Assembly (NCBI GenBank): GCA_036519295.1
Contig: DATDLN010000218.1
Coordinates: 1-8,579 of the forward strand
Length of the DNA: 8,579 nucleotides
Reading direction: 5' to 3'
Source of the DNA: JACVRW01 sp036519295
Lineage (GTDB): Bacteria; Actinomycetota; Thermoleophilia; Solirubrobacterales; Thermoleophilaceae
A program made the translations under genes and the position numbers. Under the pieces are notes generated by a model. The model saw only the letters and a program-made list of their open reading frames with translations. It did no database searches and was not told the DNA's origin. This document shows positions 1 through 6,576 of the stretch, piece after piece. The stretch's first letter is position 1. Every line of letters starts with the position of its first letter.

Positions 1-630
1 TGCTCGCCCAAGTTCGGGGACGCCGAGAACGCCGACGTCCGGCTGTCGTTCGCGGGGTCCGACGAGCTCGCGGCGCAGATCCGGCAGGGTGCGAAGGTGG
101 ACGTCTACGCCGCGGCCAACACCAAGCTGCCGGACGAGCTCCACGGCGACGGGCTGCTCGAGCAGCCGGTGGAGTTCGCGACCAACGAGTTCGTGCTGGC
201 CGTGCCGAAGGACTCCGCTATCGGGTCGGTCGAGGACCTCACCAAGGAGGGGACCAAGATCGTCATCGGCTCGGAGTCCGTCCCGATCGGCGCCTACACG
301 CGCGAGACGCTGGCCAAGCTGCCGCCCGACCAGGAGAAGGCGATCCTCGCGAACGTGCGCTCCAACGAGCCGGACGTGAAGGGCATCGTCGGCAAGCTGA
401 CCCAGGGGGCGGCCGACGCCGGCTTCGTCTACGTGACCGACGTCAACGCCACCGGCGGCGCGCTCAGGGCGGTCGAGCTCCCGATGGAGCTCCAGCCGGA
501 GGTCACGTACGGCGCCGGCGTGGTCGACGGAGCCAAACAGCCCGAGCAGGCCCGGACGTTCGTTGACCAGCTCGTGCACGGCCCCTGTGCCAACGCGCTC
601 GAGGCAGCCGGCTTCGGCCCCGCCCCGTAA
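1..630 (+). CDS. modA: Molybdate-binding periplasmic-type protein ModA, 3' part (N-terminus cut by window edge)
   Basis: This is the solute-binding subunit of a molybdate (or tungstate) ABC importer, which would be an exported lipoprotein or cell-envelope protein. The frame is open from base 1 and gives 209 codons ending in TAA. ModA proteins are usually about 250 residues, so the signal peptide and the first few dozen residues lie outside the window. Family features seen: the FAGSDELAAQI segment with DVYAAAN shortly after it (first oxyanion-binding lobe), and the ADAGFVYVTD segment near codons 139-148, whose Tyr at codon 144 matches the conserved ligand-contacting Tyr of ModA. The next genes, modB and modC, overlap in the same direction, which supports molybdate transport over a general anion-binding role. 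The choice between molybdate and tungstate cannot be made from sequence alone. Lipoprotein status is a guess because the N-terminus is missing. Confidence 0.93.
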   Translation, partial: CSPKFGDAENADVRLSFAGSDELAAQIRQGAKVDVYAAANTKLPDELHGDGLLEQPVEFATNEFVLAVPKDSAIGSVEDLTKEGTKIVIGSESVPIGAYTRETLAKLPPDQEKAILANVRSNEPDVKGIVGKLTQGAADAGFVYVTDVNATGGALRAVELPMELQPEVTYGAGVVDGAKQPEQARTFVDQLVHGPCANALEAAGFGPAP

Positions 631-1430
631 TGCGATCCGCGTGGTTCCCCGTCCTGCTCACCGTCGCGCTGGCGGCGGCGCTCACGTTCCTGACGCTGCC
701 GATCGTCGCGATCTTCGTCGACAGCAGCCCCGGCCAGCTGATCGACGCGCTCGGCGAGCGCGGCGCGCTCGAGGCCCTCTGGCTCAGCCTGCGGACCAGT
801 GCGGCGTCGCTCGCGATCATCCTGATCGTCGGCACCCCGGGGGCCTACCTGCTCGCTACGCGCTCCTTCCGCGGCAAGGCGGTCGTGGTGACTCTCGTCG
901 AGCTGCCGCTGGTGCTGCCGCCGGCGGTGGCGGGCATTGCGCTGCTCGCCGCGGTCGGGCCGTCGGGGATCCTCGGTGGGGCCGTCGAGGCGGCGGGCAT
1001 CGAGCTGGCCCTCACCACTGCGGGTGTGGTCGTTGCGCTGACCTTCGTGGCGTCGCCGTTCTACGTTCGCCAGGCGATGGCGGCGTTCGCCGCGGTGGAC
1101 CGCACGCTGCTCGACGCCTCGCGCACGCTGGGCGTATCGGAGGCGCGCTCCTTCGCGCGGGTGATGATTCCGACCGCCATGCCGGGGCTCGCCGCGGGCA
1201 CGGCGCTGGCGCTTGGACGCGCCCTGGGCGAGTTCGGCGCGACGCTCATGTTCGCCGGCTCCTTCGAGGGAATCACCCAGACGGTGCCCCTCGCGATCTA
1301 TGCCCGCTTCTCGACGGACTTCGACGCCGCCCTCGCCCTGTCGGCGGTTCTCGTGGCGGTGTCGGCCGCCATCCTTCTCTCCGTGAAGTTCGTGCAGGGA
1401 AGCGAGGCGCTCGGCGGTGCTGCGAGTTGA
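630..1430 (+). CDS. modB: Molybdate ABC transporter permease ModB
   Basis: This is the integral membrane subunit that forms the oxyanion channel and docks onto ModC. It has 266 residues, within the usual ModB range. Hydrophobic segments lie near residues 8-30, 57-76, 85-109, 124-145, 185-203 and 236-255. The cytoplasmic EAA-type loop that couples to the ATPase is at residues 162-181 (DASRTLGVSEARSFARVMIP), followed by the ModB-like ALGEFGATLMFAG and TQTVPLAIY motifs. The ATG start uses the last A of the modA TAA stop (TAATG), and there is no Shine-Dalgarno upstream, so translation is most likely coupled to modA. The end overlaps modC by 14 bp. Family assignment is firm. A sulfate or tungstate permease is a less likely alternative given the modA and molbindin neighbours. 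Confidence 0.95.
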   Translation: MRSAWFPVLLTVALAAALTFLTLPIVAIFVDSSPGQLIDALGERGALEALWLSLRTSAASLAIILIVGTPGAYLLATRSFRGKAVVVTLVELPLVLPPAVAGIALLAAVGPSGILGGAVEAAGIELALTTAGVVVALTFVASPFYVRQAMAAFAAVDRTLLDASRTLGVSEARSFARVMIPTAMPGLAAGTALALGRALGEFGATLMFAGSFEGITQTVPLAIYARFSTDFDAALALSAVLVAVSAAILLSVKFVQGSEALGGAAS

Positions 1431-2481
1431 GGCGCGTACGCGCCTCGGCGAGCTCGAGCTCGACGTGGCGCTCGACGTGCGCGAGGGAGAGTGCCTGGCG
1501 CTCGCGGGCCCGTCGGGGGCCGGCAAGACGAGCGTCCTGCGAGTGGCCTCGGGGCTCCTCCGTCCGGACAAAGGGCAAGTCGAGTGCGGCGGGGAGACCT
1601 GGCTCGACACCGAGCGCGGGATCGACCTGCCCCCGGAGCGGCGCCGTTGCGGCTACGTCTTCCAGGAGTACGCCCTCTTCCCGCACCTGACTGCCTGGCA
1701 GAACGTCGCCTATCCGCTGCGGGGCATGAGCAGGTCGGAGCGGCGCAAGCGCGCGCATGAGCTGCTCGAGCGCTTCGGCATCGCCGGGCTGGCCGACGCC
1801 CGCCCGCGGACCCTGTCGGGCGGGGAGCGCCAGCGCGTGGCGGTGGCGCGGGTCGTCGCCCGGCGGCCCGGGGTGCTGCTGCTCGACGAACCGCTGTCGG
1901 CCCTCGATGCCCGCACCCGCGCCGGCGCGGCGCGCGAGCTCGAGGCCGTGCTGCACGAGGTCGAGGTGCCCGCGCTGCTCGTGACCCACGACTTCGCCGA
2001 GGCGGCGCAGCTCGGAGACCGAGTGGGGGTGATCGACGCCGGGCGCGTGGTGCAGGAGGGGACGGCGACCGAGCTGGCCGCCTCACCGGGGTCGGCGTTC
2101 GTCGCGGACTTCACCGGGGCCGTGGTTCTCACCGGCACCGCGCGAGGCGGCCCGAGCGGACTTACCTACGTTGAGCTCGACGGCGGCGGGGCGGTCATGA
2201 GCACCGATCGCGGCGAGGGCCCGGTGGCGGTCAGCGTCTACCCCTGGGAGATCGCGATCGAGCACGCGAGCGAAGCGGCCCACGGCTCGGCCCAGAACCG
2301 CCTCCTCGCCGAGGTGCTGTCGATCACGACCGTCGGGAACCGGGTAAGGCTTGGACTGGCCGCCCCGCAGCCGCTGGCCGCCGAGGTCACCCAGGCGTCG
2401 GCCTCTGCGCTCGACCTGCGCACGGGAACCCGAGTGACGGCGACCTGGAAGGCTGCGGCAACCCGGCTGGTGACGATTTAG
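1417..2481 (+). CDS. modC: Molybdate ABC transporter ATP-binding protein ModC with C-terminal TOBE domain
   Basis: This cytoplasmic ATPase subunit energises ModB. It has 354 residues, typical of ModC. In order: Walker A GPSGAGKT at 31-38, Q-loop YVFQEYALFP around Gln83, signature LSGGERQRV at 133-141, Walker B LLLDEP at 154-159, D-loop SALD at 161-164, and switch His191 in LLVTHD. Residues from about 228 form the accessory region, and residues about 293-354 form a TOBE/Mop-like oxyanion-sensing domain. The start is GTG at 1417, inside the end of modB. The first residues (MLRVEARTRLGELELDV) fit the usual ModC first strand, which supports this start. There is only a weak purine-rich stretch upstream, so translational coupling to modB is likely. 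All catalytic motifs are intact. Confidence 0.95.
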   Translation: MLRVEARTRLGELELDVALDVREGECLALAGPSGAGKTSVLRVASGLLRPDKGQVECGGETWLDTERGIDLPPERRRCGYVFQEYALFPHLTAWQNVAYPLRGMSRSERRKRAHELLERFGIAGLADARPRTLSGGERQRVAVARVVARRPGVLLLDEPLSALDARTRAGAARELEAVLHEVEVPALLVTHDFAEAAQLGDRVGVIDAGRVVQEGTATELAASPGSAFVADFTGAVVLTGTARGGPSGLTYVELDGGGAVMSTDRGEGPVAVSVYPWEIAIEHASEAAHGSAQNRLLAEVLSITTVGNRVRLGLAAPQPLAAEVTQASASALDLRTGTRVTATWKAAATRLVTI

Positions 2482-2485
2482 GAGG
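2480..2485 (+). promoter_or_regulatory. Strong Shine-Dalgarno for the molbindin gene
   Basis: AGGAGG lies 4 nt before the ATG at 2490 and overlaps the modC stop codon TAG (2479-2481). It is the only perfect Shine-Dalgarno placed right before a start codon inside this window. It suggests the small cytoplasmic molbindin is made at a higher level than the coupled transporter subunits; that last step is inference. Confidence 0.8.
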
Positions 2486-2489
2486 ACAA

Positions 2490-2696
2490 ATGAAGATCAG
2501 CGCGCGCAATCAGCTCCAAGGAACGGTGCAGAGCATCACTCGCGGGGAGGCCATCGCCAATGTGGTGCTCGACGTCGCCGGCCAGCGCCTCGTGGCATCG
2601 ATCACCGTCGAGGCGGTGGAGGACCTCGGGCTGTCGGAGGGGAGCCAGGTGACCGCGATCGTGAAGGCGTCGGACGTGATGATCGCTACGGGTTGA
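2490..2696 (+). CDS. Molbindin (Mop/TOBE-domain molybdate-binding protein)
   Basis: This is a small cytoplasmic oxyanion-binding protein of 68 residues, the size of a single Mop domain. The opening MKISARNQLQGTV, the middle VVLDVAGQRLVASIT and the ending VTAIVKASDVMIATG are the standard landmarks of the family. Known members assemble into hexamers and bind several molybdate or tungstate ions at subunit interfaces, so they act as storage or buffering proteins and not as enzymes. It sits 8 nt after modC and belongs to the same transcript, so it would buffer the molybdate brought in by ModABC. There is no DNA-binding helix-turn-helix domain, so it is not a ModE regulator. The stop codon lies inside the 3' end of the opposite-strand hydrolase gene. 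Confidence 0.92.
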   Translation: MKISARNQLQGTVQSITRGEAIANVVLDVAGQRLVASITVEAVEDLGLSEGSQVTAIVKASDVMIATG

Positions 2697-3534
2697 GGCA
2701 CAGCCAGCGCAGCGCGCCGTTAAGCACGTCGGGGCGCTCCCACTGAAGGAAGTGGCCGGCCCCGTCGACGACGAAGGGCCCGGCCCTGTTCGGGAATGCC
2801 GCCTGCATGCGCGTCGGGAAATCCCGCGGGATCACATGGTCCTCGGGGCCGTAGAGGATCAGCGTGGGGGTGGGGTTGACCTCGGTGAGCCGCACCGGTT
2901 CGGGGACCTGGCGCGGCCCGCCGACGTACTCGTAGTTGGCGATCGAGGCGCGAAAGCGCTCGCCGTCGGCGAAGGGCTCCGTCATGTGTTCGACGTCCTC
3001 GCGCGAGAACGATCCCGGCGCCGCCCAGAAGCGCGAGCCGTAGAACTGGGCCACGTAGCGGCGGCGCTTCGCGGGCGTGTCGAGCTCGGCGGCGAGCCCG
3101 TCCGCGTCCCGCGACTGTCGGATGAAGTAGTCGGCCGCCATCCGCACCTCGCGCGGCAGCTCTCGGGGGGCGTCGGCGAGTACGGGCGCGATCGTGTTGA
3201 AGAGGACGAGGCGCTCCACGAGGCCCTCGAAGCGCAGCGACAGGTCCTGAGCGACGACGCCGCCGAGGTCTCCGCCGCAGGCCACGATCCGCTCGTGGCC
3301 GAGTTCGCGCACGAGCGCGGCCATGTCGGCGGCGTGCGCGGCCACGTCGTAGCGGTCGTCGGGCGCAAGCGGCGAATCGCCAAAGCCGCGGAGATCCGGC
3401 GCGATCACCTCGAAGCCGGCCTCGGCCAGCGGCTCGACGTTGCGCTTCCAGATGCGTCGCGTCTCGGGCCAACCGTGGAGCAGCAGGAGCGGCCGCCCGC
3501 CCCGACCCGCGTGCTCGTATGCGAGGAAGGCCAC
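2686..3534 (-). CDS. Alpha/beta hydrolase, epoxide hydrolase-like (aspartate nucleophile)
   Basis: This is a cytoplasmic alpha/beta-fold hydrolase of 282 residues without a visible signal peptide. Landmarks: HGWPE at 20-24 (oxyanion-hole HGxP motif typical of epoxide hydrolases), DLRGFGDS at 47-54, nucleophile elbow GGDLGG with Asp89, acid candidate Asp232 in GPEDHVIP, and base His261 in GAGHFLQWERP. An Asp at the elbow fits epoxide hydrolases and haloalkane dehalogenases and argues against a serine esterase. HGWPE favours the epoxide hydrolase side. A cap region at about 125-215 is rich in Tyr and Trp (Tyr160, Tyr165, Tyr201, Tyr203 are candidate epoxide-activating residues). The substrate is unknown. 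The start is GTG at 3534, chosen because residues 3-20 already give the first strand and the longer reading would add nothing family-like. It overlaps the molbindin gene tail to tail by 11 bp and is divergent from leuS. Confidence 0.88.
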   Translation of the reverse strand: MAFLAYEHAGRGGRPLLLLHGWPETRRIWKRNVEPLAEAGFEVIAPDLRGFGDSPLAPDDRYDVAAHAADMAALVRELGHERIVACGGDLGGVVAQDLSLRFEGLVERLVLFNTIAPVLADAPRELPREVRMAADYFIRQSRDADGLAAELDTPAKRRRYVAQFYGSRFWAAPGSFSREDVEHMTEPFADGERFRASIANYEYVGGPRQVPEPVRLTEVNPTPTLILYGPEDHVIPRDFPTRMQAAFPNRAGPFVVDGAGHFLQWERPDVLNGALRWLCLNP

Positions 3535-3542
3535 GGCGGGCG

Positions 3543-3548
3543 ACTGTA
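3543..3548 (-). promoter_or_regulatory. Candidate -10 box for the alpha/beta hydrolase gene
   Basis: Read on the minus strand, this is TACAGT, 8 nt before the GTG start at 3534. It fits TANNNT and would place the transcript start one or two bases from the start codon. No clear -35 box is seen. Its TA step (3547-3548) is shared with the plus-strand leuS box. The call rests on position and consensus only. Confidence 0.4.
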
Positions 3549-3552
3549 CCCT
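3547..3552 (+). promoter_or_regulatory. Candidate -10 box for leuS
   Basis: TACCCT, preceded directly by TG, lies 11 nt before the leuS ATG at 3564. A start site about 7 nt after the box would leave a leader of about 5 nt, so there is no room for a ribosome binding site, and none is seen. No good -35 box is visible. The promoter must lie here or inside the hydrolase gene, because only 29 bp separate the two divergent starts. Confidence 0.45.
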
Positions 3553-3563
3553 TGCCCTCCAGC

Positions 3564-6005
3564 ATGCAGCGCTACGACCCGAAGACGATCGAGCCCAAGT
3601 GGCAGAAGGTGTGGGCGGACGAGGGGACCTGGGAGGTCTCGAACGACGACCCCGGCAACCGGCCGAACGCCTACGTGCTCGAGATGCTCCCGTACCCCTC
3701 GGGCGAGCCCCACATCGGCCACCTGAAGACCTACTCGGTCGGCGACGCCGTGGCGCACTTCCGCCGCCGCCACGGCCACCGCGTGCTCCACCCGATGGGC
3801 TACGACGCCTTCGGCCTGCCTGCGGAGAACCACGCGATCAGGACGGGCCAGCCCCCGCGTGAGTCGACCGAGGCGTCGATCCGCCAGTTCCAGAAGGAGC
3901 TCCGCGAGTGGGGCATCTCGATCGACTGGACGCGTGAGTTCGGCACCCACGAGCCCGAGTACTACCGCTGGACGCAGTGGATCTTCCTGCGCCTGTTCGA
4001 GCGTGGCCTCGCCTACCGCAAGGAGGCCGCGGTCAACTGGTGCCCGAAGGACGCCACCGTGCTGGCCAACGAGCAGGTGATCGACGGACGCTGTGAGCGC
4101 TGTGGAACTCCGGTCGAGGTCCGGCAGCTCGAGCAGTGGTTCTTCCGAATCACCGAGTACGCGGATCGCCTGCTGGAGGACATGCACACGATCGATTGGC
4201 CGCCGCACGTCGTGACGATGCAGGAGAACTGGATCGGCCGCTCCGAGGGCGCGGAGGTCATCTTCCGCTGCGAGGAGCTGGGGATCGACTACCCCGTCTT
4301 CACCACCCGCCCCGACACCCTCTTCGGCGCCACCTTCTTCGTGCTGGCGCCCGAGCACCCGGACGTGTTCCGGTTGAGCGACGCGCCCGAGGTGCACGAG
4401 TACGTGAACCATGCAGTGAGGGAGTCGGCCGAGGAGCGCGGGGACGAGCACAAGGAGAAGACCGGGGTGCCGCTCGGCCGCACCGTGACCAATCCCGTGA
4501 CCGGCGAGCAGATCCCGATGTTCGTCGCCGACTACGTGCTGATGGAGTACGGCACCGGCGCGATCATGGGCGTGCCGGCCCACGACCAGCGCGACTACGA
4601 GTTCGCCAAGCGCTTCGGGCTCGAGATCCGTCGGGTCGTCGAGCCGGCCGAAGGCGAGCCGGCGCCCGAGGGCGAGGCGTTCGTCGGCCACTCGGAGAAC
4701 GAGCGTCTGGTCAATTCCGGCGAATTCAGCGGCAGGTCCTCGCCGGAGGCGGTCCGCGCGATCACAGCCTGGCTCGAGGAGCGGGGCCTCGGCAAGCCGG
4801 CAGTGAACTACCGCCTGCGCGACTGGCTGCTCTCGCGGCAGCGCTACTGGGGGTGCCCGATCCCGATTCTCTACTGCGACGAGTGCGGCATGGTCCCCGT
4901 TCCGGACGACCAGCTGCCCGTGGAGCTTCCCGAGGTGAAGGAGTACGCACCCAGGGGACGCTCGCCGCTTGCGACGGCCGAGGACTGGGTGAACACAACC
5001 TGCCCCCGCTGCGGCGGCCACGCCCGGCGCGAGACCGACACGATGGACACCTTCGTCGACTCATCCTGGTACTTCCTGCGCTACTGCGATCCGCGCAACG
5101 ACCAGGCGCCCTGGGACCGCGAGGTGCTGCGGCGTTGGATGCCAGTCGACCAGTACATCGGAGGTGTCGAGCACGCGATCCTGCACCTGATGTACGCCCG
5201 CTTCTTCGTGAAGGCGCTGGCGGACATGGACCTGCTCGACGTTCAGGAGCCGTTCGCGCGGCTCTTCACGCAGGGCATGATCACGCGGGACGGAGCCAAG
5301 ATGTCCAAGTCGAAGGGCAATACGGTCTCGCCCAGCGAGTACGTGGAGCGCTTCGGCGCGGACACGCTGCGCTGCTACATCCTCTTTATCGGACCCCCCT
5401 CGGAGGACGCCGACTGGCAGGACGAGGGCGTCGGCGGCGTGTACCGCTTCCTGTCCCGCCTGTGGACTGTGGCGGCGGAGACCGCCGAGCGGACCACGCC
5501 CGAGGACGCAGTCGACGGCGCCCCATCCGATGTGCTGCGCAAGGCGCACTGGGCGATCGACAAGGTCACCCGGGACATGCGGGACCGCTTCGCCTTCAAC
5601 ACGGCGATAGCCGCGGTGATGGAGCTGGTGAACGAGATCTACCGTCAGCGCGAGTCGGCGCCTTCGGGGCATCTGCGCTTCGCCGTGGCAACGGCCGGCT
5701 CGCTGATCTTCCAGTTCGCGCCCCACCTGGGCGCCGAGGTCTACGAGCTGATGACCGGGCGGCGAGTGTGGGAAGAGCCCTGGCCGGAGGCGGACCCGGC
5801 CCTGCTCGCGCGCGAGGAGATCCAGCTCGTCGTGCAGCTGAACGGCAAGCTGATCGACCGCGTGCCGGCGCCCGCGACGGCCTCGAGCGACGAGCTCGAG
5901 GAGCTGGCCCGGAGCTCGGACAAGCTCGCGGCCCGCCTGAACGGCAAGGAGATCGTGCGGGCGATCGTGGTGCCGGGCAAGCTGGTCAACTTCGTGGTGC
6001 GGTAG
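3564..6005 (+). CDS. leuS: Leucyl-tRNA synthetase
   Basis: This enzyme charges tRNA-Leu with leucine in the cytoplasm using ATP. It is a class I synthetase of 813 residues, slightly compact for bacterial LeuRS but complete. HIGH is present as HIGH itself at 50-53 within PYPSGEPHIGH, and KMSKS is at 579-583. The CP1 editing domain shows TTRPDT at 247-252 and GVPAHDQRDYEFA with Asp344 as the probable editing aspartate, so hydrolysis of mischarged tRNA should work. Cys160, Cys177 and Cys180, and the pairs Cys438/Cys441 and Cys480/Cys483, look like zinc ligands. The anticodon-binding helical domain and the C-terminal tail (QLNGKLIDRV onward) follow. The start is ATG at 3564, which gives the family opening MQRYDPKTIEPKWQ. 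The frame stays open upstream to 3519, but that part lies over the hydrolase start and is not LeuRS-like. Confidence 0.98.
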   Translation: MQRYDPKTIEPKWQKVWADEGTWEVSNDDPGNRPNAYVLEMLPYPSGEPHIGHLKTYSVGDAVAHFRRRHGHRVLHPMGYDAFGLPAENHAIRTGQPPRESTEASIRQFQKELREWGISIDWTREFGTHEPEYYRWTQWIFLRLFERGLAYRKEAAVNWCPKDATVLANEQVIDGRCERCGTPVEVRQLEQWFFRITEYADRLLEDMHTIDWPPHVVTMQENWIGRSEGAEVIFRCEELGIDYPVFTTRPDTLFGATFFVLAPEHPDVFRLSDAPEVHEYVNHAVRESAEERGDEHKEKTGVPLGRTVTNPVTGEQIPMFVADYVLMEYGTGAIMGVPAHDQRDYEFAKRFGLEIRRVVEPAEGEPAPEGEAFVGHSENERLVNSGEFSGRSSPEAVRAITAWLEERGLGKPAVNYRLRDWLLSRQRYWGCPIPILYCDECGMVPVPDDQLPVELPEVKEYAPRGRSPLATAEDWVNTTCPRCGGHARRETDTMDTFVDSSWYFLRYCDPRNDQAPWDREVLRRWMPVDQYIGGVEHAILHLMYARFFVKALADMDLLDVQEPFARLFTQGMITRDGAKMSKSKGNTVSPSEYVERFGADTLRCYILFIGPPSEDADWQDEGVGGVYRFLSRLWTVAAETAERTTPEDAVDGAPSDVLRKAHWAIDKVTRDMRDRFAFNTAIAAVMELVNEIYRQRESAPSGHLRFAVATAGSLIFQFAPHLGAEVYELMTGRRVWEEPWPEADPALLAREEIQLVVQLNGKLIDRVPAPATASSDELEELARSSDKLAARLNGKEIVRAIVVPGKLVNFVVR

Positions 6006-6033
6006 CGGCCCGGGTACCGGCGGCCCGCCGCTA
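6003..6033 (+). repeat. Inverted repeat at the leuS stop codon, possible transcript hairpin
   Basis: The 7-base arm TAGCGGC (6003-6009, beginning with the leuS stop codon) pairs perfectly with GCCGCTA (6027-6033). Inside the 17-nt loop, CCGG-GTA-CCGG can form a second short stem. There is no U-run afterwards, so a classical intrinsic terminator is not supported. In DNA this rich in GC a 7-bp match can also arise by chance. The right arm runs into the candidate -10 box of the next gene. Confidence 0.4.
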
Positions 6034-6037
6034 GAGT
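6032..6037 (+). promoter_or_regulatory. Candidate -10 box for the four-helix membrane protein gene
   Basis: TAGAGT lies 11 nt before the ATG at 6049, the same distance as the leuS box from its own ATG. There is no Shine-Dalgarno before this start and no recognisable -35 box. If used, it would give the genes downstream of leuS their own near-leaderless transcript. Confidence 0.4.
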
Positions 6038-6048
6038 GACCCGCCCGG

Positions 6049-6576
6049 ATGTCGGGCGAGTACAAGATTCCAGTCGGTCCGCTGGTCGCCCTGGCCGGGG
6101 CGGTGCTCCTGATCGTGAGCCTGTTCCTGGACTGGTACGAGGCCCTCACCGGCTGGACGGTCTTCGAGATCGTCGACCTGGTGCTGGTCGGCCTGGCCCT
6201 CTGGACGGTCCTCTCGCTGGCCGGCGCCTTCGGCATCGTCAGCGGGGTGGCCAATCCCGTTGCCGCCTTGATCGGCGCGGTGGTGGCGCTCGTGATCGTC
6301 GTGACCCAGGTCATCAACGACCCACCCGCGGTGGCCGGCGGGGGTGGACCCGACAAGGACGTCGGGATCTGGCTCGCGCTTGCGGGCGCCGGTCTGATGG
6401 TCGTGGGAGGGCTGCTCGCCACCACGCACATCTCGCTGGCCGTGGAGGCGAGGCGGCGGGAAGCGGAGGAGACCCGATCCGCGGAGCCCAAGGACGCCGA
6501 GCGGGGCGAGCCAACGGTACCGCTCGGCCGAACAGAGCCGCCGGAGAGGCCTCCCGGCGGCCCCGAGCGGCCCTGA
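6049..6576 (+). CDS. Small membrane protein with four predicted transmembrane helices, function unknown
   Basis: I do not recognise a named function. The 175-residue protein has four hydrophobic stretches at about residues 9-27, 38-62, 70-89 and 106-124. The short first loop carries FLDWYEALTGWTVFE, an aromatic patch right after helix 1. The Gly-rich linker VAGGGGPDKD (95-104) precedes helix 4. The last 45 residues are hydrophilic, rich in Glu, Arg, Pro and Gly, and probably disordered. There is no signal-peptidase site, catalytic motif or transporter signature. Small proteins of this layout (helix, then a DWY-type motif, then three helices) are, to my knowledge, frequent in Solirubrobacterales-like genomes. 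The ATG start gives MSGEYKIP directly before helix 1. The gene is 43 nt after leuS, and its stop overlaps the likely CTG start of the next gene, which suggests co-translation. Confidence 0.8.
   Translation: MSGEYKIPVGPLVALAGAVLLIVSLFLDWYEALTGWTVFEIVDLVLVGLALWTVLSLAGAFGIVSGVANPVAALIGAVVALVIVVTQVINDPPAVAGGGGPDKDVGIWLALAGAGLMVVGGLLATTHISLAVEARRREAEETRSAEPKDAERGEPTVPLGRTEPPERPPGGPERP

Noticed and set aside
429..1610. Minus-strand open frame (393 codons) opposite modA, modB and modC
   Set aside because: It is antisense to three overlapping genes with intact family motifs, and its product is Arg-rich without domains.
3519..3563. Upstream extension of the leuS frame by 15 codons
   Set aside because: It covers the divergent gap and the hydrolase start, is Arg/Pro-rich, and LeuRS proteins begin close to the MQRYDPKTIEPKW segment encoded from 3564.
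3564..3710. T-box or leucine-responsive leader ahead of leuS
   Set aside because: There are only 29 bp between the divergent start codons, so there is no room for a leader RNA, and no T-box sequence is seen.
3405..5021. Long minus-strand open frame (538 codons) opposite leuS
   Set aside because: It lies antisense to the well-supported LeuRS frame, has a His/Arg/Val-rich composition typical of GC-rich shadow frames, and shows no family motif.
6003..6033. Classical rho-independent terminator after leuS
   Set aside because: A stem is present, but no T-run follows it, so I list it only as an inverted repeat.
4136..6034. Long plus-strand open frame (632 codons) inside leuS in another frame
   Set aside because: The translation is Arg/Gly/Ala-rich and motif-free, while the leuS frame over the same bases carries the editing domain and KMSKS.
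6036..6572. Long upstream extension of the Rossmann-protein frame
   Set aside because: It overlaps the membrane-protein gene in another frame and reads as Arg/Gly-rich shadow sequence; the family core begins just after 6573.
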